The position numbers were made by a program, and so were the translations under genes. From assembly GCF_025643335.1 (NCBI RefSeq), contig NZ_CP092489.1, positions 3,048,501 through 3,112,500 of the forward strand: a stretch of DNA of 64,000 bases, in the 5' to 3' direction. The DNA comes from Endozoicomonas sp. Mp262. GTDB lineage: Bacteria > Pseudomonadota > Gammaproteobacteria > Pseudomonadales > Endozoicomonadaceae. The notes beneath the pieces are model-generated. The model was not told the origin of the DNA, made no database searches, and was given only the letters and a program-made list of their open reading frames with translations. Positions 28,206-38,349 of the stretch are shown piece by piece (the stretch's first letter is position 1; each line of letters begins with the position of its first letter).

Positions 28206-28937
28206 ATGGCTTTGGGACGTGTCCATTCCATGGATTCCTTTGGCACTGTTGATGGGCCGGGTATTCGTTACGTTGTCTTTATGCAGGGCTGTCTGATGCG
28301 CTGCCGCTATTGTCACAACCGGGATACCTGGGATCTTCGTGAGGGTGGGGAAATCATGTCCCATGAAGAGGTACTGGATAAGATTCTAAAGGTGCGCACC
28401 TTCTTAAGTGGCGGCGTGACGGTAACCGGTGGTGAGCCTCTTTTACAGGCAGAGTTTGTGGCTGACCTTTTTGATGCCTGTCGCAAAGAGGGAATTCATA
28501 CCTGTCTGGATACTAATGGCTTTACCAAGTCCATTACCCCCCAGGTGGTGCGTCTTTTGGATAACAGTGATATGGTGATGCTGGATATCAAGCATATGGA
28601 TGAAGAACTCCATAAAAAGCTCACCTATGTGACCAGTCACCATACCAAGCACTTTGCCCAGTATCTTCACGAAATCAATAAACCCACATGGATTCGCTAT
28701 GTGGTGGTGGATGGCTACACTGTTGATCCGAAATACGCCCGAATGCTGGCCGAGTTTATTGAGCCGATGAAAAATGTAGAAAAGGTTGAGATTCTGCCTT
28801 ATCACAGTCTGGGTGTGCATAAATGGGATGTGTTAAATGATTCCTACGATCTGGAAAGTGTAAAGCCACCGTCTAATGAGCAGTTGGATGCAATTAAGGC
28901 GGAGTTTGAGCGATTGGGGATTAATGCACAGTATTGA
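28206..28937 (+). CDS. pflA: pyruvate formate-lyase activating enzyme (radical SAM)
   Basis: PflA installs the glycyl radical on PflB by radical SAM chemistry. The [4Fe-4S] motif is complete: C29, C33 and C36 in MQGCLMRCRYCHNRDTWD. Other signatures are GPGIRYVVF, GGVTVTGGEPLLQ and VEILPYHSLGVHKW. Length is 243 residues. CAGGAGA precedes the ATG with good spacing. The gene order pflB-pflA is classical, but without focA and with a MITE inserted between. Confidence 0.97.
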   Translation: MALGRVHSMDSFGTVDGPGIRYVVFMQGCLMRCRYCHNRDTWDLREGGEIMSHEEVLDKILKVRTFLSGGVTVTGGEPLLQAEFVADLFDACRKEGIHTCLDTNGFTKSITPQVVRLLDNSDMVMLDIKHMDEELHKKLTYVTSHHTKHFAQYLHEINKPTWIRYVVVDGYTVDPKYARMLAEFIEPMKNVEKVEILPYHSLGVHKWDVLNDSYDLESVKPPSNEQLDAIKAEFERLGINAQY

Positions 28938-29163
28938 TGGGTATTGTTGTATTTATTTGAACGTGTGAATCTTTAGGCGGACATTCTATGAATTTTAATA
29001 GGTATGAATGTTCAGCCTTTTTTGAATAAATAATGAAGTTAAAAAATAGTTGTAGTTGTATTTTTGGTCTATATTTCGAAAGCTTGATATAAATAATAAT
29101 TAAAGAAAATAATTTTTTATACTGGGTAGGCTTTTTTGGCGTGAATAGCCGGTTTTTGGGAAA

Positions 29164-31008
29164 GTGAAAATGCAGCGGTCGAAGCTATATTTTATTGTTT
29201 TTTTGATAGGGTTTTGTTCTTCGGTTTTAGCAATGCCTCAGAAAGAAAAAGAGGGGGGGGATGTTAAGTCTATTGAGGAGGGGGTTGGACAGCTGTTGAT
29301 TGGAAGTCAGGAAAAAACGGATGATAAAGCTGGGTATGTAAGGTATGAAGTTGGTTTGGATGATGATTATGCCAGCACTGAAAATGGGAGTATGGATTTA
29401 AAAAGAATCTCAAAAAAAACCGTTTATTCAGTTCAGCAGCGCTTAGCTGATTTGCCTGATAGCTTTAAAATGAGCTTTGCAGATGTTGCGTATAATGAAA
29501 GGGTAGCTGCCGAGTTTATTGATCTGCTTAGTCGGGAAGATTTTGGTGATCGTATTTTAAAGTTGATCAGGCTGGAACCCAGGCAGTTGATTTTAGTTTA
29601 TGCATATACGTTTGAAAAATCCAAGAGGTATAGGGGAAGGCGGTTTTCCCAGAAGGTTTTAAGTATTACAAACTATAATGAAAACCCTGATGCGGTTATT
29701 GAGCAGAGGATTCACCGTTTCTTTGATGAAAGTTCACGTATTGAGTTGATGCTTAAAATAGCTATCGCTTTTGGCGTGAGTTTTGCCGAAATCTCATTAA
29801 TTGAGGCTCTGGGAAATTTAGGAGGAACTATTGGTGTTTATGAGGGAAAAGTAGGAGCCTGCAAACATATTAATGACCAGATTTATGTGATGGGGGAACC
29901 TGAGGCTCAGTTTCGAGATTATATTGCAGAGACATTTCATGGAACACGATTTTTAACAAAGTCTGGTGTGCAGTTTTGTGTTGCTTTTTTATACCCCTTT
30001 ATTGATTATCTAGGTGACTGGTGTTATCAAAAATTAGAAAGAAAGTGTGCAGGTATGCCTGGTTTGCTTTCCTGTAAGTCGGCATATAAAAAGCAGCTTG
30101 AAAGGCGTGATGAAGAGATAAAGAGGTTGAATCTTATACGCTATATCTGTGCTGTTGGTCGTGCAGAGGAACTAAGTCAAATACAGGGTGCTGAAGGAGG
30201 TGTAGGGCTGTATGGAGAAAATGGGAGGGACAGCAAAAAACGCTATAACTTGAATGATGACCAGTTGGATAAGCTGTATGCTCTTGCAAAAAAGAATGAA
30301 GTTGTGGATGGCGTGGTGGTCAGTGGAGAGGAATTTTTTATTGATGCTTCTAATAATTTCACAGTGAATTTTATTTCTACTGGTTTGCTGGATATGACTA
30401 CTGGGGATATAGAAGAGATTCTTGACTTTGCTGAAAATAATCCTGATATAGAGAAATTGGAGTGTGCGTTGGAGCTTGATGATGAGGACTTTATTTTTAA
30501 TGAATCACAATTTAAGGTTTCCAATTATACTATTGTTGAAAGGATTGATCAGAGGCTGAGAGATAGAAATACAAGGAAGTGGGCGAGAATTGTAACTCGT
30601 TATGGCCAGACATATCTTTTAGCTAGTCTTCTTTTTGTTGGTTTGGAAATGCCAATGCAGGCTGTTTTTAATTTGTCAGTTATGAAGTGGGGTATGGCTC
30701 TTATCAAATATAGCCCTGAAAGAAACGGGCTTAACTGTTCTTTTTTTGATGGCACTATACCTTTTACCAATGAAAGTTATCATAGGATGAAAGCGGTGAC
30801 TGGAGAGGAGAAATTCATTGTTCGTGGTGAGGTTGAGGAGATTTCTCAAAATGAGTATTTAAAAACAGCCGAGACTATTTTTAATGGCTTGAGTATTACC
30901 TCTTATGGTTTATGGTGTGATTACTTTCAAAAAAAATATCAAAAGGAAAGGGTTGTGAAAAAATTAAGGTCGGTTGTGCCAAGGGTATTTATGAGAGAGT
31001 TAAAATAA
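29164..31008 (+). CDS. large secreted/membrane protein of unknown function
   Basis: I do not recognise this 614-residue protein. It has a signal peptide (LYFIVFLIGFCSSVLAM; cleavage near residue 20-22), a charged segment with LLIGSQ, then mainly helical sequence. Two longer hydrophobic stretches are visible, about residues 198-222 (IAFGVSFAEISLIEALGNLG) and 480-510 (TYLLASLLFVGLEMPMQAVF). Cysteines cluster near residues 280-305. The gene is AT-rich and stands alone. The LLIGSQ and LLGSQ motifs shortly after the signal peptides of this protein and of the one at 2904 may reflect a shared family; that is tentative. Confidence 0.75.
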   Translation: MKMQRSKLYFIVFLIGFCSSVLAMPQKEKEGGDVKSIEEGVGQLLIGSQEKTDDKAGYVRYEVGLDDDYASTENGSMDLKRISKKTVYSVQQRLADLPDSFKMSFADVAYNERVAAEFIDLLSREDFGDRILKLIRLEPRQLILVYAYTFEKSKRYRGRRFSQKVLSITNYNENPDAVIEQRIHRFFDESSRIELMLKIAIAFGVSFAEISLIEALGNLGGTIGVYEGKVGACKHINDQIYVMGEPEAQFRDYIAETFHGTRFLTKSGVQFCVAFLYPFIDYLGDWCYQKLERKCAGMPGLLSCKSAYKKQLERRDEEIKRLNLIRYICAVGRAEELSQIQGAEGGVGLYGENGRDSKKRYNLNDDQLDKLYALAKKNEVVDGVVVSGEEFFIDASNNFTVNFISTGLLDMTTGDIEEILDFAENNPDIEKLECALELDDEDFIFNESQFKVSNYTIVERIDQRLRDRNTRKWARIVTRYGQTYLLASLLFVGLEMPMQAVFNLSVMKWGMALIKYSPERNGLNCSFFDGTIPFTNESYHRMKAVTGEEKFIVRGEVEEISQNEYLKTAETIFNGLSITSYGLWCDYFQKKYQKERVVKKLRSVVPRVFMRELK

Positions 31009-31030
31009 CAGTGCTATCTGATGATTTAAG

Positions 31031-31053
31031 CCCCATAGATTTAATCTATGGGG
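31031..31053. terminator. bidirectional terminator hairpin
   Basis: CCCCATAGAT (31031-31040), loop TTA, ATCTATGGGG (31044-31053), between convergent genes (the secreted unknown and guaC). Confidence 0.75.
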
Positions 31054-31082
31054 TATGTTGTTTTGTTATTATTTGATTTTGC

Positions 31083-32135
31083 TTAATTAAATACCCGGTT
31101 TTCTTGCTCTTGCACTCGAATAAAAGTGGTGCGCTTGGTCAGCTCTTTTAGCTTGGCAGCACCAACATACGTGCAGGTAGAACGAATTCCACCCAGAATA
31201 TCCTGTACGGTTTCTGCCACGGGGCCACGGTAAGGAACTTTAACGGTTTTGCCTTCAGAAGCGCGATAGTTGGCGACACCGCCTGCATGTTTGCCCATGG
31301 CGGTTTCAGAACTCATGCCATAGAATAGGCGAAATTGCTTGCCATCTTGTTCGATAGTTTCGCCACCGGATTCATCATGACCAGCAAACATGCCGCCAAT
31401 CATCACAAAGTCGGCACCGCCACCAAAGGCTTTGGAAACATCCCCGGCACAGGTGCAGCCGCCGTCAGAGACTATTTGGCCGCCAACGCCATGAGCGGCA
31501 TCTGCACATTCAATAACTGCGGAAAGCTGGGGGTATCCGACACCGGTCTTTACTCGTGTAGTGCAGACGGATCCAGGGCCAATGCCGACTTTGACAATAT
31601 CTGCGCCTTTGAGAATTAACTCCTCCACCATTTCTCCGGTGACAACATTACCCGCCATAATGACTTTGTCAGGGTGTTGCTGGCGGACTTTGGCAACAAA
31701 CTTTACGAAATGCTCGGAATAACCGTTAGCAACATCAATGCAAATAAAACGCAGCCTGTCGTTTGTAGTTAAAATATCATTGAGTTTAGAGAAGTCGCTA
31801 TCGGATGTGCCGCAGCTCACCATTATATATTCTTCAATGCCTTCCGGGGCGTTATCCAGAAAAGCTTTCCATTCATCAGTGGTGTAATGCTTATGAACAG
31901 CTGTCAGCATTTTGCACTCAGCTAGCGCCAATGCCATGGAAAAGGTGCCAACGGTGTCCATATTGGCAGCGATGACTGGGACTCCTGTCCATTCAGTATT
32001 AGTGTGAACAAAGCGGAAAGTTCGTTCCAGGCTGACCTGGGAGCGACTTTTCAGGGTTGAGCGCTTGGGCTTGAACAGAACATCCTTAAAACCCAGCTTG
32101 ATATCGGCTTCAACGCGCATAACGTTCTCGTACAC
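31083..32135 (-). CDS. guaC: GMP reductase
   Basis: GuaC deaminates GMP to IMP with NADPH. The 350-residue protein is in the IMPDH/GMPR family but has no CBS insertion, as expected for GuaC. Key motifs: [20 protein letters not shown] at the start, [35 protein letters not shown] with the catalytic cysteine, and [16 protein letters not shown]. It is a single gene with its own upstream region. Confidence 0.95.
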   Translation of the reverse strand: MYENVMRVEADIKLGFKDVLFKPKRSTLKSRSQVSLERTFRFVHTNTEWTGVPVIAANMDTVGTFSMALALAECKMLTAVHKHYTTDEWKAFLDNAPEGIEEYIMVSCGTSDSDFSKLNDILTTNDRLRFICIDVANGYSEHFVKFVAKVRQQHPDKVIMAGNVVTGEMVEELILKGADIVKVGIGPGSVCTTRVKTGVGYPQLSAVIECADAAHGVGGQIVSDGGCTCAGDVSKAFGGGADFVMIGGMFAGHDESGGETIEQDGKQFRLFYGMSSETAMGKHAGGVANYRASEGKTVKVPYRGPVAETVQDILGGIRSTCTYVGAAKLKELTKRTTFIRVQEQENRVFN

Positions 32136-32472
32136 TCTCTTGAGAGTTTATTAACAGCCAAAAAAACACCCTGCTTCATTGCTTCTGCAGATTAAGAAGG
32201 ATGAATGGCAGAGTATTGATGTAACCTTTTGTGTACAAGCTACAGGCTTGATTGTTATGGGCAGCCTGGAAGCGCCTGGAGGGGCGATTGACGCTTATAC
32301 CGGTCGAGTATACATAATCGTTTGGAGGGGGGCAATTTTGCTTTTTACAGCGGCAGGTTGATGATTTATGGGTGTTTTATTGTATTTGCTACCTTCCATG
32401 GTAGCCAATAGGTGAGCGTATTTTCAGAAAAATACAGGGTGGACAGTCCTAAACAACTATCACTTCCTGTTG
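32136..32472. other. intergenic region between guaC and udk
   Basis: This 337-base stretch separates two genes on the same (minus) strand. A small inverted repeat (GCTACC ... GGTAGC near 32388-32405) lies beyond the udk stop. I see no gene; a short + strand frame here has no coding character. Confidence 0.4.
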
Positions 32473-33093
32473 TTAGTGGATCAGATCCAGAACTTTCGTT
32501 TTAATCAGGTCGATGGCAATGCGGTTCTTGCCCCCATGGGGAATAATCAGGTCAGCATGCTGGCGGGAAGGCTCAATAAACTGGAGGTACATGGGCCTGA
32601 CGGTTTCCAGGTATTGTTTGATGACAGAGTCAACATCTCTGCCCCGGTTAAGGATATCCCTTTTCATCCGGCGGATCAGACAGATATCCAGAGGGGTGTC
32701 CATGAAAAAGCGCAGGTCAAAGGCATTACGGATCTCCGGGTTGGTAAACAGCAGTATCCCTTCAAAAATAACAACCCGTGCCGGGTTAATATGACGCGTT
32801 TCCTTTGACCGGTTGTGCTGGGTGTAGTCGTATATGGGTACTTCAATGGACTGATCTTTCCGGAGGGTTTTCATGTGCTCCAGTAGCAAGTCATGATCCA
32901 TGGATTCCGGGTGGTCATAGTTGGTCCGGATGCGATCTTCCATGCTCAGTTCAGTCTGGTCTTTGTAGTAAGAGTCTTCTGAGATAACGCACAGGTGCTC
33001 GGACTGTAGCTCTTCAACCAGGGTTTCTGCCAGTAAGCTTTTTCCGGATGCAGAGGCGCCGGCAATGCCGACCAGGATGGTTTTCTGTTTCAT
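32473..33093 (-). CDS. udk: uridine kinase
   Basis: Udk phosphorylates uridine and cytidine in pyrimidine salvage. The P-loop GASASGKS is at residues 12-19; [17 protein letters not shown] and [16 protein letters not shown] are family signatures, as is [15 protein letters not shown]. Length is 206 residues, slightly shorter than E. coli. It sits 75 bases downstream of yciA on the same strand. Confidence 0.94.
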   Translation of the reverse strand: MKQKTILVGIAGASASGKSLLAETLVEELQSEHLCVISEDSYYKDQTELSMEDRIRTNYDHPESMDHDLLLEHMKTLRKDQSIEVPIYDYTQHNRSKETRHINPARVVIFEGILLFTNPEIRNAFDLRFFMDTPLDICLIRRMKRDILNRGRDVDSVIKQYLETVRPMYLQFIEPSRQHADLIIPHGGKNRIAIDLIKTKVLDLIH

Positions 33094-33168
33094 GAAGCTA
33101 TTCCACTACGTACAGGTGTATACCTGCAATGCTATTCAGGTGGTTTGATATTGGATTGATGGAAAGGG

Positions 33169-33546
33169 TTAGCGGTCTACAGGTATGGGGCGACCTTTGT
33201 CGTCAATGGCGACAAAAGTGAACACACCTTCTGTAACCTTGATTCTTGTCTTTTCATAGGGGAAGGATTTGATCCAGACTTCCAGTTTAATACGCATGGA
33301 AGTAGTGCCGACCTTTAAAAACTCTGCGTAGCAGCAAATCACGTCACCTACTTTCACGGGGTGATGGAAACTCATGGATTCAATCGCTACAGTGGAAACC
33401 CGGCTGTTACATCGTTGTTTGGCAGCCAGGCCTCCGGCAATATCCATCTGCGACAGCAACCAGCCGCCAAAAATATCGCCGTTAGGGTTAGTATCTGCAG
33501 GCATAGCCAAGGTTCGTAGAACCTGCTCACCTTTTGGTTGATCCAT
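33169..33546 (-). CDS. yciA: acyl-CoA thioesterase YciA (hotdog fold)
   Basis: The 125-residue protein is a hotdog-fold acyl-CoA hydrolase. MPADTNPNGDIFGGWLLSQM contains the active-site Asn/Asp region of YciA, followed by GGLAAKQRC and VAIESMSFHHPVKVGDVICC. YciA has broad activity on acyl-CoA thioesters. The start ATG at 33546 is the family-typical one. Confidence 0.9.
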   Translation of the reverse strand: MDQPKGEQVLRTLAMPADTNPNGDIFGGWLLSQMDIAGGLAAKQRCNSRVSTVAIESMSFHHPVKVGDVICCYAEFLKVGTTSMRIKLEVWIKSFPYEKTRIKVTEGVFTFVAIDDKGRPIPVDR

Positions 33547-33712
33547 GGGGTGGTCTCCAGACTGGGGTGGCGGGCAATGCTAAGAGCCAAACGGTGGCTT
33601 GTAAATTGGTAGTTACTCTTTATCATGCAAAAATACCGTAATTATCCAGTTTTCTTACTGGAGTGATTCCGGTATAAGGGGAGCATTTTTTTATTTGGTT
33701 AATACACTATCT

Positions 33713-34786
33713 ATGATTTCTGAGGTTTTGTCTAACTCTTCCCAGCTTGTGTTGCGAAATGCCGAGTCTCTCCATTGTAAGCGGTTGTTGATGGTGGGAA
33801 TGCCGGCGGATGGTTTGGCGGCTACCCTGCTGGCTGATGATAGGGTGTCAGAGCTACAGGGTTTGACCCGGGATTTTTCTGTATTTCGTACATTGAAATC
33901 TGCCTGGGCAGATGCTGGAGATCGCCAGCACCTGTGCTTTGGTAGTGTGCTAGAAGGCATTCAAAAGACATCTTATGATGGCGTATTGATATTTCTTCAG
34001 AAAAGTAAGCCATTAATGGATTTTTGGCTCGATATGGCGCTTTCTGTATTGGATTCAAGCGGCTGCATTTGGCTGGTGGGTGAGAATAAAGAAGGTATTA
34101 AATCCTGGAGAAAGCGATTAAAACACTACTTTGGTGATGTCAGAAGTCTGGATAGCGCCCGTCATTGTGGTTTGCTGGAAGGGTCACAGCCAGTAAAATC
34201 GGTTGATAACTTTAATCGTCAGGATTACTTTCAGGGCTACGCTGTTCAGTTAGCTGATAAAACAATAAAGGTATCCACTCTACCGGGTGTCTTTAGTCAC
34301 GGTCGGCTGGATCGGGGAACAGATGTACTTTTGGATACCTTTAAAGGTATTGCTAAAAAGAACAGGGTGCTGGATTTTGGTTGCGGAGCAGGTGTTGTGG
34401 CGACTGCCCTGGCTTCAGTCTTCCCTGAAGCTGATTTTACATTAATTGATTGTGATGCCCTGGCTTTGGAAAGCAGTCGTAAAACATTGCAGGACAACGG
34501 GGTAGGCCAGTTTAAGGTGTTAGCCAGTGACGGGCTTTCTGAAGTGACCGGTCAGTTTGACCTGATTGTCTCTAACCCTCCTTTTCATCAGGGGGTGAAA
34601 ACCCATTATGAGGTGACTGAGCAGTTTTTGGTTGAGTCTCGCCGACACCTGACTGTTGGTGGCGAGCTAAGAATTGTGGCCAATAGTTTCCTTCGCTATC
34701 AACCCATTATCAAAAAAGCTTTTGGCCACTGTGAAACCCTGGTCACTCGGGATGGTTTTTCTGTATATAGTGCCAGACGTTGCTAG
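33713..34786 (+). CDS. rsmC: 16S rRNA (guanine(1207)-N2)-methyltransferase
   Basis: RsmC methylates G1207 of 16S rRNA in the 30S subunit. It has the duplicated methyltransferase fold: a degenerate N-terminal half and a C-terminal SAM domain with VLDFGCGAGVVATALA, and the catalytic NPPF in DLIVSNPPFHQGVKTHYEVT. I start at the ATG 33713 (357 residues), which aligns with known N-termini; a TTG at 33695 has a better upstream GGGGAG and is a real alternative. Confidence 0.9.
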   Translation: MISEVLSNSSQLVLRNAESLHCKRLLMVGMPADGLAATLLADDRVSELQGLTRDFSVFRTLKSAWADAGDRQHLCFGSVLEGIQKTSYDGVLIFLQKSKPLMDFWLDMALSVLDSSGCIWLVGENKEGIKSWRKRLKHYFGDVRSLDSARHCGLLEGSQPVKSVDNFNRQDYFQGYAVQLADKTIKVSTLPGVFSHGRLDRGTDVLLDTFKGIAKKNRVLDFGCGAGVVATALASVFPEADFTLIDCDALALESSRKTLQDNGVGQFKVLASDGLSEVTGQFDLIVSNPPFHQGVKTHYEVTEQFLVESRRHLTVGGELRIVANSFLRYQPIIKKAFGHCETLVTRDGFSVYSARRC

Positions 34787-35030
34787 CAGTCGCATTAATT
34801 TATTGGCTGCTTGTTGTTTTGCACTCGTGGGGGTAAAAGAGGGTTGGAAAAAATCGGGAGGGCTTATTCGGTAGGTTAAGTCTTTTTTGTTTTGGCAGGA
34901 GGGAGATGGTTAAATCAATCTCTCCTGTCAAAGAGTTGACATAAATGTTATATAAATTCCAAATTTTACTTTGTTTTTTTATCTATAATAAGCATTAAAT
35001 ATGTGAATACTTCATCATGGAGCAGATGAT

Positions 35031-36605
35031 ATGCCTAACCCAATTAAAAGATCCCTGGGTAATGTATTAAGGTTTCAGGCACCAAGACTTTTTAATGCGG
35101 CATCAACAATTAAATATAAGTTTTTGAGTTGGGGCGTCAAAAGGCATGTAGTGACTGCTTTTGCTTTTTTGGGTAGAAAAGCAAAAGGATTTTATCTTGA
35201 GGTGAAAGTTGGATTTAAACAATTAAGATCAAGAACCGCAAGGCCCATTGTCGTGGCTAAGAAAGAAGGTTCCTATGTTATGGCTAAAATAGCCAGTGGT
35301 AAGCGTTTGTCCAGTATGAGTAAGACGGATGGTATTCCTTTAAAAGAGGTGGGGCAATTATCTGATCGTACCAAAGAGGCGGTCTTCTGGAATGTCAATC
35401 ACGATCTTATTCTGGGCATGGATCCTTCATATGAAAAAAACGTGGAAAAAGAGTATAAGGATGCCTTTGTTAGATGTCGCAGAGCACAGCAATCTAAAAG
35501 TGAAGCGATGTCGAGCAGGGATAAACATTTAATTGAAGAGGCTCAGAGAGAGCTTGATGATGCGAGAGATGCCCTGGAGGAGGCTGCGCGTTTAGCTGGA
35601 GAAGCGGCGGCTATTCTAGCTAGAATTGAGGTGGCGAATGATGCACGGAATCGTTTAACCGATAGCTATGATGTTAACCTGGCGTTATCAGGTATTCGCG
35701 CAGCTGCCGCAGGACAAGCCATGACTTACGGTCTTCATCAGGTAGCAAGAAATAAACTTAAGATCAAGGAGCAGGGCCAGCAAATACTTGATGAATATAA
35801 CAGGCTGGTAAGAAGAGCCAGAGTGAAAAATACAAGAGATATGGTTGCTTTTATGGATAGCCATGAAGCTAAAGCGGCCATTCTTGATCAGTCTGCCAGG
35901 ATGTTTTTTGCTGGTACCAGGGGATTAGCTTCTTTCTTTAAAGAGAAGGGACTTCCCGGTGATATGATGGTTCACGGGCTTGATTTCTATGTTTTAAAAG
36001 CAAAAGAAATGAAGATTCCCAGGGATCTTCAAGTTAAAAAGGCTATGGAAATGCAATGTGAAGACCTGGAATATTTGTATCCAATGGTTAAGAAAGAAAT
36101 GGATACTATCCTCGAAGAGTCTGAAGGGGATGAAGATGTATTTGATTTTAGTAAGAGTGAACGTATGCACTACTGTTTAGCATTTGAAAAAATGGCAAAA
36201 AATGCCCAGATGTTATTTGGAGAAGGGCAAACAGAAGAGGGGATAAGTTTAGATGACCTTATTGAGTCCAATGGTAGTCATATTGGTCGAGGTCTTGGTA
36301 TTGGAGATGATTTTGATGCCAAGGTTAGGCAGAAATATAATATAGGGTCAGGAAAGACTCCTGTTACTTTAAAAGAAAGAACAGAGGGTGGTGAATTAAA
36401 GTGGCCTGATGATTTAGAGGATGATGGCTCATTTAAAGATGCACTGGATTCGCTGCCTTCTGATATGGGCTATAGTTCAGGTAAGAGTTCCAGGCGTTCA
36501 CCTTCAGATTACACAGCAACATCAGAAAATGATGGTATCAAACCTCAAAGGAAAAGAAGTGATCCTGGAGAGACTGGTAATTTGGTTGATGTTGATTTAA
36601 ATTAG
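35031..36605 (+). CDS. coiled-coil protein of unknown function, effector-like
   Basis: The 524-residue product has no signal peptide. Residues 1-80 are strongly basic with aromatic/hydrophobic patches; about 145-200 is a classical coiled coil (REELDDARDALEEAARLAGE-like heptads rich in Glu/Ala); another helical region spans 230-330. The last 60 residues are disordered and Ser/Asp-rich (SSGKSSRRSPSDYTATSEND). I recognise no domain. The composition resembles secreted effectors of host-associated bacteria, but there is no secretion system nearby. It ends at a strong terminator. Confidence 0.7.
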   Translation: MPNPIKRSLGNVLRFQAPRLFNAASTIKYKFLSWGVKRHVVTAFAFLGRKAKGFYLEVKVGFKQLRSRTARPIVVAKKEGSYVMAKIASGKRLSSMSKTDGIPLKEVGQLSDRTKEAVFWNVNHDLILGMDPSYEKNVEKEYKDAFVRCRRAQQSKSEAMSSRDKHLIEEAQRELDDARDALEEAARLAGEAAAILARIEVANDARNRLTDSYDVNLALSGIRAAAAGQAMTYGLHQVARNKLKIKEQGQQILDEYNRLVRRARVKNTRDMVAFMDSHEAKAAILDQSARMFFAGTRGLASFFKEKGLPGDMMVHGLDFYVLKAKEMKIPRDLQVKKAMEMQCEDLEYLYPMVKKEMDTILEESEGDEDVFDFSKSERMHYCLAFEKMAKNAQMLFGEGQTEEGISLDDLIESNGSHIGRGLGIGDDFDAKVRQKYNIGSGKTPVTLKERTEGGELKWPDDLEDDGSFKDALDSLPSDMGYSSGKSSRRSPSDYTATSENDGIKPQRKRSDPGETGNLVDVDLN

Positions 36606-36703
36606 AAATAATTTATCATCAGCGGCGAGCGAATATATCAAGTATGTTCGTTCTAGAATCAATAGTCAGGTTTTAAATGTTTCTAATTTAAGATTAATAG
36701 ATT

Positions 36704-36734
36704 AAAGCCTCCACCGATTTGGAGGCTTTTTATT
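36704..36734. terminator. rho-independent terminator
   Basis: AAAGCCTCC (36704-36712) pairs with GGAGGCTTT (36721-36729), followed by TTTATT. Located between convergent genes; the A-run on the other side makes it usable for trmN6 too. Confidence 0.85.
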
Positions 36735-36739
36735 GTTGG

Positions 36740-37453
36740 CTAGAAAAATAGATAGTAGGGATTTAATAAGTGGCTAAAACCATCACTGTATTGAGGGTGC
36801 TGTTTATAAATACTCAGTACTTCATCAATAGCCACATCACAGGACTTCCCAATCACAGTGATATGCCTATGGGGTTTGTGTTGATCAGAAGAACGTACGC
36901 TGATTATTTTGTTTGGCTTTAACCCATACCTGTTGGCCGCTTCTGCAAATAGATGGCTAAAATCCACCGGGAGCATGACCCAGGCTAGCCCTGTATCCCT
37001 CAGCAGCTTACTGATTGCACTTGCCAGTTCTTCAAAAGTGAGTGTATCCGTATGTCGTGCCTGGGATCGTCGTTTTTCGGATGCTTTATAGCAGTTATGG
37101 AAAAAGGGAGGATTACAGATAATACAGTCAAACCGTTGAGTGGCAGTCGCCGCAAAATCCTGTATAGTGCTGTTAATGACGGTGAGCTGGTTTGGCCAGG
37201 GACTATTATCAAAATTCTCTGAGGCTTGCTGACAGGCTTGGGGATCAAGTTCTACGGCAGTGATGTTTGCTTGAGAACGCTGGGCTGCCATCAGACTGAG
37301 AAGCCCGGTACCTGCACCAATATCAAGAATACTTCCAGTATTTTCTACTTCTGTTATGGCGCCAAGTAAACAGGCGTCGGTGGTTACCTTCATGGCACAC
37401 TGTCCCTGTTCAATCCTGAACTGTTTAAACTGAAAGTAGCTGTTTTTTGCCAT
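36740..37453 (-). CDS. trmN6: tRNA1(Val) (adenine(37)-N6)-methyltransferase
   Basis: TrmN6 (YfiC) makes m6A37 in tRNA-Val. The 237-residue protein begins with FQFKQFRIEQGQCAMKVTTD, typical for the family; the SAM motif is ILDIGAGTGLLSLMAAQR and the N6-adenine catalytic motif is CIICNPPFFHN. Length agrees with E. coli YfiC (245). Confidence 0.92.
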   Translation of the reverse strand: MAKNSYFQFKQFRIEQGQCAMKVTTDACLLGAITEVENTGSILDIGAGTGLLSLMAAQRSQANITAVELDPQACQQASENFDNSPWPNQLTVINSTIQDFAATATQRFDCIICNPPFFHNCYKASEKRRSQARHTDTLTFEELASAISKLLRDTGLAWVMLPVDFSHLFAEAANRYGLKPNKIISVRSSDQHKPHRHITVIGKSCDVAIDEVLSIYKQHPQYSDGFSHLLNPYYLFF

Positions 37454-37523
37454 TCGGCGCTCCTAGGGGCATAGTAACTGGAGCGCCATGCTATCGATTT
37501 GCCTGATGGGCTGCCAGCTTAAT

Positions 37524-38210
37524 TTACTGGCTTGCAGGTGGATCCGTTGGATCCTCATCTGCATGGGTGCCAATAATATTTACCCTTCGGTTTTGAGCGC
37601 GATCTTGTTTTGTTTCATTATCCCGCTCTATTACTCCACCGGCACCCATAATAATTTGAACTCTGGGCAGCTTGAGGGTTTCCCTGAGATAGAGTTTGAC
37701 AGAGCGGGCTCGACGCCTGGCCAGGTCTTTGTTGTAAATCACTGACCCTGTACTGTCCGTAAAACCATTCAGGACTATCTTCATATCTTTTTCTTTGCGA
37801 GCGGTTTCAGCCACTTGCTTCAATTTCTCTTTATATTCCGGACTCAATTTGTCAGAGTCAAAGGCAAACAGGACATATCCCAAATGCTCAGTAACCGGTG
37901 GCAGTTTGGGGGGCTCTTCAACCACCACCACCACTTCTTCCTGTTTGGGTTGGGCCGATACGGTCTTCGCTTCTTTCTCCCCGGACATGGCACATATAAT
38001 CCCGCCTATAATAGCTCCGCCAGCGGCACTGATGGGGCCGGCGACACTGCCGTTAGCTGCTCCGGCAATACCGCCCAGCCCTCCGGCAATACCGCCTCCA
38101 GCAAGTGCGCACTGACCCCATCGGGGTAGGCCGCTATCTTTTGCGCAGCCGGAAATGATCAAGCTGAGCAGTACCAGAACTGCTACTTTTCCTGTTAGTT
38201 GAAATCGCAT
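37524..38210 (-). CDS. OmpA-family lipoprotein with glycine-zipper domain
   Basis: The 228-residue precursor has a lipobox (LIISGC, lipidated Cys at 22), a glycine zipper at about 35-72 (GGGIAGGLGGIAGAANGSVA and on), a linker, and a C-terminal OmpA peptidoglycan-binding domain: YVLFAFDSDKLSPEYKEKL, then LNGFTDSTGSVIYNKDLARR, including the Asp and Arg that bind diaminopimelate. It resembles the YiaD/Pal-like group, anchoring outer membrane to cell wall. Confidence 0.88.
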   Translation of the reverse strand: MRFQLTGKVAVLVLLSLIISGCAKDSGLPRWGQCALAGGGIAGGLGGIAGAANGSVAGPISAAGGAIIGGIICAMSGEKEAKTVSAQPKQEEVVVVVEEPPKLPPVTEHLGYVLFAFDSDKLSPEYKEKLKQVAETARKEKDMKIVLNGFTDSTGSVIYNKDLARRRARSVKLYLRETLKLPRVQIIMGAGGVIERDNETKQDRAQNRRVNIIGTHADEDPTDPPASQ

Positions 38211-38349
38211 GGGCTGAACTCCAAGGATGAGGTTAAAACGGTTTTTTTTTGAGAAACGGTATCAATCATGCGTCATTAGGATGATGCCTTTTCTGAAAAT
38301 GTCGCTAAATGGCAGAAGTATAGGTCAATATTTGACGATGCTATGGGGG

